Shown: positions 26,692 to 34,643 of the stretch, one piece after another
Numbering within the stretch: position 1 is the first letter of the stretch
How the letters are laid out: each line of letters begins with the position of its first letter
Assembly: GCF_002498315.1 (NCBI RefSeq)
Contig: NZ_DAGX01000002.1
Span: forward strand, 888,783-952,782
DNA: 64,000 bases
Source of the DNA: Methanofollis sp. UBA420
GTDB lineage: Archaea > Halobacteriota > Methanomicrobia > Methanomicrobiales > Methanofollaceae
Direction: 5' to 3'
Position numbers and translations under genes: made by a program
The notes under the pieces: model-generated
Database searches by the model: none
Seen by the model: only the letters and a program-made list of their open reading frames with translations
What the model was told of the DNA's origin: nothing

Positions 26692-26703
26692 CCCTATATA
26701 GGG
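26692..26703. promoter_or_regulatory. Palindromic TATA element between feo and polX
   Basis: CCCTATATAGGG is a perfect 12-bp palindrome, 20-30 bp before the polX ATG and about 70 bp before the feo operon start. It can serve as the polX TATA box (giving a leaderless or nearly leaderless mRNA), and its symmetry could let it work in both directions. Confidence 0.45.
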
Positions 26704-26721
26704 AGGAGGCCATCCTGTTGC

Positions 26722-28407
26722 ATGGCGATGGCGAACCGGCAGGTGGCCGCGGTGCTCGAAGAGATCGGCCAGTTGCTGGATATCCACGGCGAGAACCCGT
26801 ACAAGGTCAGGGCCTATGCAAGGGCCGCCGAACTCATCGGCATGCTCGACCGCCCTGTGGCGGCGATGGACAGGGAGGAACTGGAGACGATCCCCGGCAT
26901 CGGGAAGGCCCTCGCCGAAAAGATCCGGGCGATCGCCGCGACCGGAACCTGCCCCGAGAGGGACCGCCTCCTTGCAGCGACGCCGCAAGGTCTCCCCGCC
27001 CTCCTCGCTCTCCAGGGCGTCGGCCCGAAGACGGTCGGCCGCCTCTGGAAAAACCTCGGCATCGAGGGGATCGACGACCTGGAGGCGGCGGCACGGAACC
27101 GCCGGCTCAGGGCACTGAAGGGTTTCGGGCAGAAGAAGGAGCAGGAGATCCTGCGAGCAGTCGAGGAGGCCAGGAAGGGCGCGGAAAGGATGACCGTCGC
27201 CGAGGCCAGTGCGATCGCCGCCGCGATCCTCGCCGTCCTCCCCGGCGAGGCGCGTGTTGCCGGGAGCCTGCGCCGCGGCAGGTCCACCATCGGCGACATC
27301 GACATCGTCACCACCGCACACCCCGGCCCCGCGAACCGGGCCCTGCGGGCTCTCGCGGAGAGCGTTGTTGAGGAAGGGGAGAAGAAGACCTCCCTGCGGA
27401 TGCGGGGGAGGCAGGCAGACATCAGGTACGCCCGCACCGGCGAGGAGGGGGCGATGCTCCTCTACCTCACCGGTTCGAAGGCTTTCAACATCCGCCTCCG
27501 CGAGATCGCCCGGACACAGGGGATGCGGCTGAACGAGTACGGCCTGACAGAGATGGCGACAGGGCATCTGTCTGTCTACCGGACAGAAGAAGAGGTCTTT
27601 GCCGCCCTCGGCATGGCGCCTGTGCCCCCTGAACTGCGGGAGGACCGCGGTGAGATCGAGTACGCCCTCCGCGGCGCCATCCCCTCCCTCGTCGACGAAG
27701 CCGATATCAGGGGCGACCTCCATGTCCACTCTGACTGGAGCGACGGAGCCATGAGCCTCGACGAGATCGCCGCCGCGGGAGAGGAGAGAGGATACGAGTA
27801 TGTCCTGGTCCCCGACCACTCGGCAAGCCTCGGGGTCGCGCACGGCCTTGATGCCGCACGCCTGCAGAAACAGCAGGAAGCGATCAGGAGGGTGAATCAC
27901 ACCGCCGCCTGCACCCTCCTCTCAGGCGTTGAGGTGGACATCCTCGCCGACGGGAGGCTTGCCCTGCCGGTGGCCGTCCTCGACGACTGCGACCTTGTCG
28001 TCGCCTCGGTCCACTCGGCCTTCAGGCAGGACGCCGATAACATGACCCGCCGGGTGATCGCGGCGATGGAACACGAGCAGGTGGACATCATCGGTCACCC
28101 GACCGCGCGACTCATCGGGAGGCGGCCGGCCACGGCGATCGATATGGCACGCGTGATCGATGCGGCGTCGGCGACAGGAACAGCCCTTGAGATCAATGCC
28201 TCGCCGGCGCGCATGGATATCGATGATATTTATATCAGGCAGGCAAAAAAGAAAGGCGTGAAACTGGCAATCGGGACTGACGCGCATTCTGCCGGCGAAC
28301 TCGGCCACCTGCACTACGGCGTCGCCCTCGCCCGGCGGGGCTGGTGCGATGCCGGAGACGTCCTCAATACCCGGCGGCCTGCCGATCTACCGGGGCGGTG
28401 CCGGTGA
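26722..28407 (+). CDS. polX: Family X DNA polymerase with PHP domain
   Basis: A 561-residue PolX. The order is N-terminal helix-hairpin-helix 8-kDa-like region (with ETIPGIGKALAEKIR and LLALQGVGPKTVGRL), polymerase palm with catalytic carboxylates in GDIDIV and QADIRYA, then a PHP nuclease domain from about 335 with DLHVHSDWSDG, PDHSASLGVAHG, GVEVDILADG and GTDAHSAGELGHL. Members fill short gaps and trim 3' ends in base-excision repair. The start at MAMANRQ fits bacterial and archaeal PolX; the open frame extends 173 codons further but overlaps the regulator gene. It overlaps the next gene by GTGA. Confidence 0.93.
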   Translation: MAMANRQVAAVLEEIGQLLDIHGENPYKVRAYARAAELIGMLDRPVAAMDREELETIPGIGKALAEKIRAIAATGTCPERDRLLAATPQGLPALLALQGVGPKTVGRLWKNLGIEGIDDLEAAARNRRLRALKGFGQKKEQEILRAVEEARKGAERMTVAEASAIAAAILAVLPGEARVAGSLRRGRSTIGDIDIVTTAHPGPANRALRALAESVVEEGEKKTSLRMRGRQADIRYARTGEEGAMLLYLTGSKAFNIRLREIARTQGMRLNEYGLTEMATGHLSVYRTEEEVFAALGMAPVPPELREDRGEIEYALRGAIPSLVDEADIRGDLHVHSDWSDGAMSLDEIAAAGEERGYEYVLVPDHSASLGVAHGLDAARLQKQQEAIRRVNHTAACTLLSGVEVDILADGRLALPVAVLDDCDLVVASVHSAFRQDADNMTRRVIAAMEHEQVDIIGHPTARLIGRRPATAIDMARVIDAASATGTALEINASPARMDIDDIYIRQAKKKGVKLAIGTDAHSAGELGHLHYGVALARRGWCDAGDVLNTRRPADLPGRCR

Positions 28408-28994
28408 TCAGGTGGCTGTACGAGCAGATCCTTCGCCGCGACCTGGAAAAACTCCCCGGCCAGATCTGTTTCATGATCACCGGCGAGGACATGGTCGAGG
28501 CCCCGGAGAAGGTCTTCGAGGTGAGCGAGTGGTGCCGTGAGATCGGGCTTGGCGGCGCCACCTTCCATATCTCGACACAAGACTCCTCCGAGATTGTGCC
28601 CTATCTCCCGGCCATAAGAAAGATCGCGACGATCGCCTGCCTACGCCTCCATGTGGGCGACCAGATCGAGACGAGCGGAGAGGGAATGTGCGTGACCGTC
28701 GCGGCGGGCAAGAGCGGGCGCGAGGAGATCGCCGAATGCATCAGGAAGATCGCAGAAGAGGGAATCACCCCGGAGGCGATCGACGAGGAAACGATCGAGC
28801 GCCACCTCACCTATCACTGCGCCCCCGACCTCGTGATCAAGACCGGAGGCAGTCACCTTACCGACTTTCTCATCTGGCAGTCGGTCTACTCGGAATTTTT
28901 CTTCTCAGACGTGAACTGGAAATGGTTCAGGAAAATCGATTTTCTCAGGGCCCTGAGAGACTTCCAGGCACGGGCCAGGCGCTACGGCGCCTGA
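28404..28994 (+). CDS. Degenerate cis-prenyltransferase subunit (UppS-like, catalytic Asp lost)
   Basis: A 196-residue protein starting at GTG, overlapping the polX stop by GTGA. It aligns along its length with the UppS encoded opposite it: GQICFMIT at 19-26 corresponds to GHIAIIQD, and PDLVIKTGG at 141-149 to the PVDLILRTG region, then WFRKIDFLRALRDFQ to the final helix. The catalytic Asp of DGNRR is Thr26, and the diphosphate-binding Arg is Lys146. It therefore resembles the non-catalytic partner of heteromeric cis-prenyltransferases such as eukaryotic NgBR/Nus1; a two-subunit enzyme has been reported in Methanosarcina mazei. Confidence 0.75.
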   Translation: MIRWLYEQILRRDLEKLPGQICFMITGEDMVEAPEKVFEVSEWCREIGLGGATFHISTQDSSEIVPYLPAIRKIATIACLRLHVGDQIETSGEGMCVTVAAGKSGREEIAECIRKIAEEGITPEAIDEETIERHLTYHCAPDLVIKTGGSHLTDFLIWQSVYSEFFFSDVNWKWFRKIDFLRALRDFQARARRYGA

Positions 28995-28995
28995 C

Positions 28996-29760
28996 CTACC
29001 GGGAACCCCGCATCCTCTGGTCGTACACCCTGATCGCACGTAAAAGGTCGATCTTTCTGAAGACCGGCCAGTAGGGCGCGCAAAAATAGACCGCACACTC
29101 GTTGCCGTTTGCCATCCAGGGGAGGAAATTCGAAGTCCGGCGTTCATTCCCTGTCCTGAGGATGAGGTCGACGGGAGGGAGATGGATGCCGTCATAGAGG
29201 TTGCTCTCCACGGTCTGCGGGGTGATCTCGTCAGGGGCGATGCTCCCGTCCTGCACGCCGGCGGCGATCTTCCGCGCGGCATGGACGATCTCGTTCCTGC
29301 CGCCATAGGCGAGGGCGATATTCAGGTAGTACCGACTGTAGTTCCTCGTCGCCTCTTCCGCGGCCTCGATAGTCTGGAGGAGGTCGGGCGGGAGCATCGA
29401 GCGGTCGCCGATCATCTGGACCCGGATCTGGTTTTTGTGGACGCGCTCGTCGGTTTTCAGGGCGGCGAACTTCTCCTTGAAGAGTGAGAAGAGATACTCC
29501 ACCTCGGCACGGTCGCGGTTGAAGTTCTCGGTCGAGAAGGAGTACAGGGTGATCGTCCGGACACCGATCTCCCGCGCCCATTCGAGCACCCTCTCGGTCA
29601 CCCCGGCGCCCGCGCGGTGGCCTTCGATGGTGTCCAGGCCGAGAAGCCTTGCGTACCTCCGGTTGCCGTCCTGGATGATGGCAATATGGCCGGGGATCTG
29701 GACGCACTGCCACTGGAGATAGCGCTCGTACAGGGGTTCGACCCTCTCCCTCAGGCTCAG
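28996..29760 (-). CDS. uppS: cis-Prenyltransferase (UppS/DHDDS family), catalytic subunit
   Basis: About 254 residues. The enzyme condenses isopentenyl diphosphates onto an allylic primer to make the polyprenyl phosphate glycan carrier. Catalytic D31 lies in QDGNRR; YSFSTENFNR, LAYGGRNEI and LRTGNERRTSNFLPW are intact. No ATG, GTG or TTG occurs in a plausible position: the frame stays open to an ATG at 29856, which would overlap the radical SAM gene by 100 bp. A CTG at 29760 follows GGAGGTGA by seven bases, so I call CTG as the start. It converges with its degenerate paralogue with one base between the stop codons. Confidence 0.8.
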   Translation of the reverse strand: MSLRERVEPLYERYLQWQCVQIPGHIAIIQDGNRRYARLLGLDTIEGHRAGAGVTERVLEWAREIGVRTITLYSFSTENFNRDRAEVEYLFSLFKEKFAALKTDERVHKNQIRVQMIGDRSMLPPDLLQTIEAAEEATRNYSRYYLNIALAYGGRNEIVHAARKIAAGVQDGSIAPDEITPQTVESNLYDGIHLPPVDLILRTGNERRTSNFLPWMANGNECAVYFCAPYWPVFRKIDLLRAIRVYDQRMRGSR

Positions 29761-30758
29761 AGTGGCGTCACCTCCAGGACGATACCACCATTCGGGTAGC
29801 GCTCCACGATCTCCTTCTTGCCGGGGAGGCGTTCCCTGAGTTCGGCAAGCACCCACCAGGCCATTTCCACATGGGTACCGGAGACTTCGAGATCATAAAT
29901 ATCTTCCTTGAGGGCCTGCGGGACCTCCCCGCCCTCGATTTCCAGGACGCCGTAGACGATCGTGCCGTCGTCGGTGATCTCGTCGAAGGGCCTGGCCGTG
30001 TTCTCCGCGATCCTCTTCAGCCTTTCCCGCAACTGGACCGAGTCCTTGAATGCCGACGAGCAGACGTGGACCTTCTCATCGCCGAGGAGAGGGGCGGCCC
30101 ATGCCACCGCACCGCCGACGGCATTGTGGAGGCCGTCCTCCAGATCGAGGTTCCGCTCGCGCATGGCATCGGCGTTCGTCTCGCTCCACTCCAGTTCATT
30201 GATATTGAGAAAGTCGAGTTCAGGCAGGATCGCGGCGAGGGCTTCGAGGCCGGGAAGGGACGGGACCTCGATCCCGATGGAAAAGCCGAGGTCACGGGCA
30301 ATCCGCACCGAGGCGGCGTACGGGCTTTTCAGGATCCCGGCCCAGGCCTCCTGCGGCGGGTGGAGGCGGACCTCGTCCACAAGCCCGCGCAGGGGTTCGA
30401 GCTGCGCTTTTTTTGGGGCGATACCCGTATAGAGGTGGATATGGTGGTCGGGCCCGAAGTGCTCCTTGAGGAGACGACAGTACCTGACGACGTCGTCGAG
30501 GACCAGGAAGGGTTCGCCGCCGGTGACGCCGGTGCCGAGCGCGCTCATCATCTCAGCCTCCTCGATGATGTCGTCGAGGCTCCCGACCAACCGGTCGTTT
30601 GCATAGACGACATCCAGATTCCGGCGCGTGTCTGAGAGGGGGCAGTACCAGCAGTTCCTGCCGCACCGCCCGGTCACGAAAAGGACCATCTTGGCCCCTT
30701 CATAGCAGAGGACGCAGCCGTCGGCAAGACGTGGCATCCGGTCGTCAGGTTCGATCAT
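29757..30758 (-). CDS. Radical SAM protein (COG2108-like)
   Basis: A 333-residue radical SAM protein with the iron-sulfur motif CGRNCWYC at about 32-39 (Cx3Cx2C) and the glycine-rich SAM-binding TGGEPFL near 100. An additional Cys pair, CVLC at 15-18, precedes it. The C-terminal third has no iron-sulfur cysteine cluster that I can see, so no SPASM domain. The reaction is unknown; archaeal relatives are described only as related to pyruvate formate-lyase activase. Its stop codon overlaps the proposed CTG start of uppS, so the two are probably co-transcribed. Confidence 0.8.
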   Translation of the reverse strand: MIEPDDRMPRLADGCVLCYEGAKMVLFVTGRCGRNCWYCPLSDTRRNLDVVYANDRLVGSLDDIIEEAEMMSALGTGVTGGEPFLVLDDVVRYCRLLKEHFGPDHHIHLYTGIAPKKAQLEPLRGLVDEVRLHPPQEAWAGILKSPYAASVRIARDLGFSIGIEVPSLPGLEALAAILPELDFLNINELEWSETNADAMRERNLDLEDGLHNAVGGAVAWAAPLLGDEKVHVCSSAFKDSVQLRERLKRIAENTARPFDEITDDGTIVYGVLEIEGGEVPQALKEDIYDLEVSGTHVEMAWWVLAELRERLPGKKEIVERYPNGGIVLEVTPL

Positions 30759-30849
30759 ATCAATAGTCTCCAGAGATCAGATGGAGCATATATGTGACCG
30801 CGTGCAATCTTAACGCTATCCCAGCAGGCAGGTGCACTGTTCTGAAAGA

Positions 30850-30858
30850 CATATATAC
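30850..30858 (+). promoter_or_regulatory. TATA box of the pilin-like operon
   Basis: CATATATAC lies 23-31 bp before the ATG at 30881, the distance expected for a leaderless or very short leader archaeal mRNA. Confidence 0.5.
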
Positions 30859-30880
30859 TCTCTCCGGAAAAACGCGATCC

Positions 30881-31786
30881 ATGCATTCCCCCCAGGACGA
30901 GGACGCTCTCTCCGAGGTCGTCGGCTTTGTGCTTCTTCTCGGCGTCCTTGTCCTCGCCCTCTCTGTCTATCTGCTCTATGCGGTGCCGGCAGAGGGGCGG
31001 GAGAACGAGATCGCGCATATGAACATGGTGAAGGACAGGTTCACCGACTACAAAATCGCGCTCGACTCCCTCTGGATAAATAAACAGACGGGTGTCACCC
31101 TCTCGACGGCCTTCGACCTCGGGACCGGCGCGGCGGCGACGGAAGGAGGAGGACTTGCCCTTCCCCTCCTCAGTCCGGTGAGGTCGTCAGGTGCGGTCGA
31201 GGTCAGGTCTGACGCGGGAGCTGTCACGATCGCCACCAGCGACAACCCCGACGGCGTGAGGATCCCCCTCGGCCTGGTACAGTATGTCTCAGGGAACAAC
31301 TACTGGGTCGACCAGACCTGGACCTACCAGATGGGGGCAGTGTTTCTGACGCAGGACGGGGGAACGACCGTCCGGGTGGCCCCTCCTCTCTCGGTCTACA
31401 ACATCAAGAATACCTCGGCATCCGTGACATTCGCCCCGGTGAACATCACCGGTTCGACTCTCCTTGCCGGGTCGGGGCCTGTGCGGATCGAATCGAGGCT
31501 GCGGGACATGCCGTCGTACGGCCTCGACGGAGTCTATGAGGATGTAACGATCGCTATCGAAACCGGAGATAGCGGAAAGGCACAGGCCCTCAAGCACGTC
31601 TTCCGTGAAGCTGCCAGGAACGGCGGGGTTCCTGCAGCGTGGTACACGGTCGGCACCGGCGCCGGAGGCACAGTGTCTATCCATGTCATCGGCCCGGAAT
31701 CCGACGAAACACCAGACGTCGCTCTCCGCGTCCCGACAGCAGACTATGCGGTGACGATCTTTAATGCGGCGTCCCTGATCGAATGA
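30881..31786 (+). CDS. Archaeal pilin-like surface protein 1
   Basis: A 301-residue exported protein with an archaeal class III-like N terminus: a short charged head (SPQDEDALSE) then VVGFVLLLGVLVLALSVYLLYAV. In such proteins the head is cut by the prepilin peptidase and the hydrophobic helix forms the pilus core. The rest is a beta-rich ectodomain, rich in Gly, Val and Thr, with several N-glycosylation sequons (NTSASVTF, NITGSTLL). It resembles methanogen DUF7289-type proteins. I use the ATG at 30881; an upstream start would add an unrelated head. First of three similar genes in a row. Confidence 0.75.
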   Translation: MHSPQDEDALSEVVGFVLLLGVLVLALSVYLLYAVPAEGRENEIAHMNMVKDRFTDYKIALDSLWINKQTGVTLSTAFDLGTGAAATEGGGLALPLLSPVRSSGAVEVRSDAGAVTIATSDNPDGVRIPLGLVQYVSGNNYWVDQTWTYQMGAVFLTQDGGTTVRVAPPLSVYNIKNTSASVTFAPVNITGSTLLAGSGPVRIESRLRDMPSYGLDGVYEDVTIAIETGDSGKAQALKHVFREAARNGGVPAAWYTVGTGAGGTVSIHVIGPESDETPDVALRVPTADYAVTIFNAASLIE

Positions 31787-31796
31787 GGTGATGAAG

Positions 31797-32864
31797 ATGA
31801 GAGACGGGCAGACTGAAGACGGCGTATCTGAGGTGATCGGGAGCGTTCTTCTGATCTCTCTCGCGGTGCTCGCCGTGGCGGTCGTCGCGGCGACACTCTT
31901 CTCCCTCCCCCATGCCGCAGAGGTGCCATACGCGAGCATCGTCGCGGGAAACTCCAGCAACGGTTCATTTGTCCTCTTCCACGAAGGCGGCGACCCCCTG
32001 AGCAGGGATAAGTACCGGATCTATGTCGATACCGGCACCGGGCTTGAGGACCGGACAGCCGCGTTCACCCCCGCCGGGAGCGACGAAGTCTGGTCGATCG
32101 GCGAAACCATTGCGTATACCGGCCCCATTACTCCAGAGATGGCCGTCATTTTGGTCATTGACTCCGGGGGCGGCGAGATCGTCATTGCAGAACCCTCCTA
32201 TCGGAGAGAGGTCGTGGATGCAGGGGGACCGGTGGATGCAGGGGGGTCGGGCGTGGTACCAACCGCGACACTGACGACGATACCGACAGCAATCCCAACA
32301 ACCATACCGACCACAATACCGACGACGCCGCACCCCGCAGAAGGCCACGACATCACCCTGATCACAGAGCACCCGAAGGAGGGGGTGATCATGGGCGGCG
32401 GTTCCTTTGCGTTCAGAGTCACCGGCCTGTGGTCCTCCATCCAGATCGGCGAAACATATCTAACACTCTCCCCTGGCGACCGCGTCAAAATCACGCTCCT
32501 GAACGATCAGAAAGGTCGCATCTTTATCGGTGCGTCATCGATCAGTTCCTTTGAGTTCCCCGACGTCAGGGTCACGGTCAACGACGAGGTGCTCGGAGAG
32601 GGTGCGATCGACTCCATCATGGTCAGCCAGTACGACAGCCCGATCTCCACCCTTGTCCTCTCGGTCGATTCGAAGAACAAATGGACATACTTCGTAGTCG
32701 ACGACGAGATCGTCATCGACGGCTGGAAGGACAGGAGAGAGATCGTCCTCACGCACCTCATACCCGACTCATTTGGTGCGATGAACCTCGACCTCATCGG
32801 CATCAGCCATACCGACAAATCCGTGTTTTATGATGGCGGGGCGGAGGACTACACCTGCTCTTAG
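31797..32864 (+). CDS. Archaeal type IV pilin-like protein 2
   Basis: A 355-residue protein with the type IV pilin N terminus DGVSEVIGSVLLISLAVLAVAVVAATLF. The segment HEGGDPLSRDKYRI after it matches the archaeal pilin N-domain family, also present in the next gene as YHDGGDPLDKDHF. A Thr/Pro/Ile repeat linker (about 155-175) separates a second beta domain of about 170 residues that I do not recognise. The ATG at 31797 is chosen because GAGGTGA ends five bases before it; the stop of the previous gene lies within that site, indicating coupled translation. Confidence 0.78.
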   Translation: MRDGQTEDGVSEVIGSVLLISLAVLAVAVVAATLFSLPHAAEVPYASIVAGNSSNGSFVLFHEGGDPLSRDKYRIYVDTGTGLEDRTAAFTPAGSDEVWSIGETIAYTGPITPEMAVILVIDSGGGEIVIAEPSYRREVVDAGGPVDAGGSGVVPTATLTTIPTAIPTTIPTTIPTTPHPAEGHDITLITEHPKEGVIMGGGSFAFRVTGLWSSIQIGETYLTLSPGDRVKITLLNDQKGRIFIGASSISSFEFPDVRVTVNDEVLGEGAIDSIMVSQYDSPISTLVLSVDSKNKWTYFVVDDEIVIDGWKDRREIVLTHLIPDSFGAMNLDLIGISHTDKSVFYDGGAEDYTCS

Positions 32865-32889
32865 CCGTGAGCATGAGGAGGAGGATACA

Positions 32890-34488
32890 ATGCACAAAGA
32901 CACCGCCGCCAGCGAACTCATCGCCGTCATGGCCCTCATCGCCATCTTCGTGACAACAGCGGCGATCGTCGGGGTCATGCTCCTCTCGAACCCGCCCGGC
33001 GACGACGCACCCGCGATGCTCGCCCATGTCGAGGAGGAAGAGGGGAACGTCTACCTTTACCACGACGGCGGCGACCCCCTCGATAAAGACCATTTTGCGA
33101 TCCAGGTCGATGGCGTGGACAGGACCGGAGACTTCAGCCTCATCGATGCGTCGGGAACAGAGTACGGTCCTGGCGGATGGACGTCCTGGGAGGCCGGGCA
33201 GGCCCTCGTCCTTTCAGGCGTGTCTTCGGCGGCAGAGATCAGGATCGTCGCCGACGGCGTCGACCAGAGAGGAGGCTCCTGGCTCCTCTTCGAAAACGGC
33301 ACGGCGCCGAGCGGAACGCCCACCATCACGACGACACCGACCGCTACGATGACAGTGCCGACGACCGGACCGACCCCGGTGCCCATAGGCGCCGGCTTCA
33401 CCGCCAATATGACGCTGGGAACGGCACCCCTGACCATCGGCTTCACCGACCTCTCCACAGGGTCGCCGACCGCATGGTCCTGGAACTTCGGTGACGGGGC
33501 AACGTCGAACGAGCAGCACCCGACCCACACCTACACGGAGGCAGGCACCTACACCGTCTCTCTCACTTCATCGAAGACCGGGAGTTCTGACACCGAGACA
33601 AAGACTGCATACATCACTGTCGGCACCTCCTTCATCGATTACGTCATCGACAAAAATGTCTTCGTCTACGGCAACGCCCTCAGCTTCGGCGGAAACACCG
33701 TCACCGGCACGGGAGCAACAGTCGTTGTCACGGGAGGGCTGGATACCGGGGATCTCAACGGCGGATCTTCCATCGCCGTCTCCGACATCTACATCGACGG
33801 CGACGTGGCCCTGGACGGAGGGAGTGCCGGCCTCGGATCGGCAATAAAACCGGGAAATATCTCCATCAACGGAGACCTGACATTGAAAAGCGGCAGCAGA
33901 GACATCTACGGCGACGTGTACGTTGCCGGAGATTTCTTCCTCAAGGACGCCAGGATCCACGACAACGTGTACGTCGACGGGGACCTGACACTCGACTGGA
34001 CGCCGGTGATCGATGACGACGCCCGTATTTACTATACCGGCACGTTCACGCATCCGGCGTCTATGAATGCAGACATACTATCGAAATGCATCCACCAGAC
34101 AACCGTATCTGAAGTCAGGATGCCTGACCAGAAGATGTCGTCCGCAAAATCCGCCGACTGGTACGCGGCAAGAGGGTACGTCTCAGGCGGAGCCCTGACG
34201 AGCACCATGAAGGTCTATGCCGAGAGGTACTCGTCCACGTTCTGGAGCAAAACAGCGACTGACGTCGTCATCGTTGCATACGACGGCGACATCACCATAA
34301 CAGGAAAGGGAGGAAGCGGCGTTACCGGCATCTTCTTCGCACCCAGGGGGGAGGTAACCTTCGAGGGTGCATTCATAGAGGGGGTCGTCATCGCTCGCGA
34401 CGGCTTCTTCGTCACGAGCGGCGGAACGGCAGTCACCTTCAAGAATATCGAGGAATACATCAGCAATCCGGACGATTATCCATTCTAA
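32890..34488 (+). CDS. Pilin-like adhesin with PKD domain and beta-helix
   Basis: A 532-residue surface protein. In order: a pilin-type N terminus (TAASELIAVMALIAIFVTTAAIVGVML), the archaeal pilin N-domain with EGNVYLYHDGGDPLDKD, a Thr/Pro linker near 145-175, a PKD domain (about 180-252, with TAWSWNFGDGATS and HTYTEAGTYTVSLTS), then a region of short repeats (IYIDGDVALDGG, ISINGDLTLKSG, VYVAGDFFLKDA, VYVDGDLTLDW) that looks like a bactofilin-type right-handed beta-helix. It would project from the cell and could mediate adhesion. No pilus ATPase gene is in the window. Confidence 0.75.
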   Translation: MHKDTAASELIAVMALIAIFVTTAAIVGVMLLSNPPGDDAPAMLAHVEEEEGNVYLYHDGGDPLDKDHFAIQVDGVDRTGDFSLIDASGTEYGPGGWTSWEAGQALVLSGVSSAAEIRIVADGVDQRGGSWLLFENGTAPSGTPTITTTPTATMTVPTTGPTPVPIGAGFTANMTLGTAPLTIGFTDLSTGSPTAWSWNFGDGATSNEQHPTHTYTEAGTYTVSLTSSKTGSSDTETKTAYITVGTSFIDYVIDKNVFVYGNALSFGGNTVTGTGATVVVTGGLDTGDLNGGSSIAVSDIYIDGDVALDGGSAGLGSAIKPGNISINGDLTLKSGSRDIYGDVYVAGDFFLKDARIHDNVYVDGDLTLDWTPVIDDDARIYYTGTFTHPASMNADILSKCIHQTTVSEVRMPDQKMSSAKSADWYAARGYVSGGALTSTMKVYAERYSSTFWSKTATDVVIVAYDGDITITGKGGSGVTGIFFAPRGEVTFEGAFIEGVVIARDGFFVTSGGTAVTFKNIEEYISNPDDYPF

Positions 34489-34577
34489 TCAAATAGAAGT
34501 CACCTGCCGCAACCGCATATGCAACAGAATGGACGATGCGCACACGACTCCGCACCCATCATCATCGACACCAAGAA

Positions 34578-34603
34578 AAAACCCCCGTACAGGAAAGGGG
34601 GAA
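34578..34603. terminator. Hairpin between convergent genes
   Basis: A run of six A, then CCCCC, a ten-base loop and GGGGG. It lies between two converging genes and may end transcription from either side. Confidence 0.4.
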
Positions 34604-34643
34604 TGAGGTCAGGAGGCGCTAAGCCGACTGTCCGGCACCATTT

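Noticed and set aside
26203..26721. N-terminal extension of the polX frame.
   Set aside because: It is antisense to the regulator gene, and PolX proteins start at the helical region found at 26722.
26626..27900. N-terminal extension of the DtxR-FeoA frame.
   Set aside because: It is antisense to polX and adds no domain; the regulator starts naturally at 26625.
28404..28994. Annotation as a second active UppS.
   Set aside because: The catalytic Asp and the diphosphate-binding Arg are missing.
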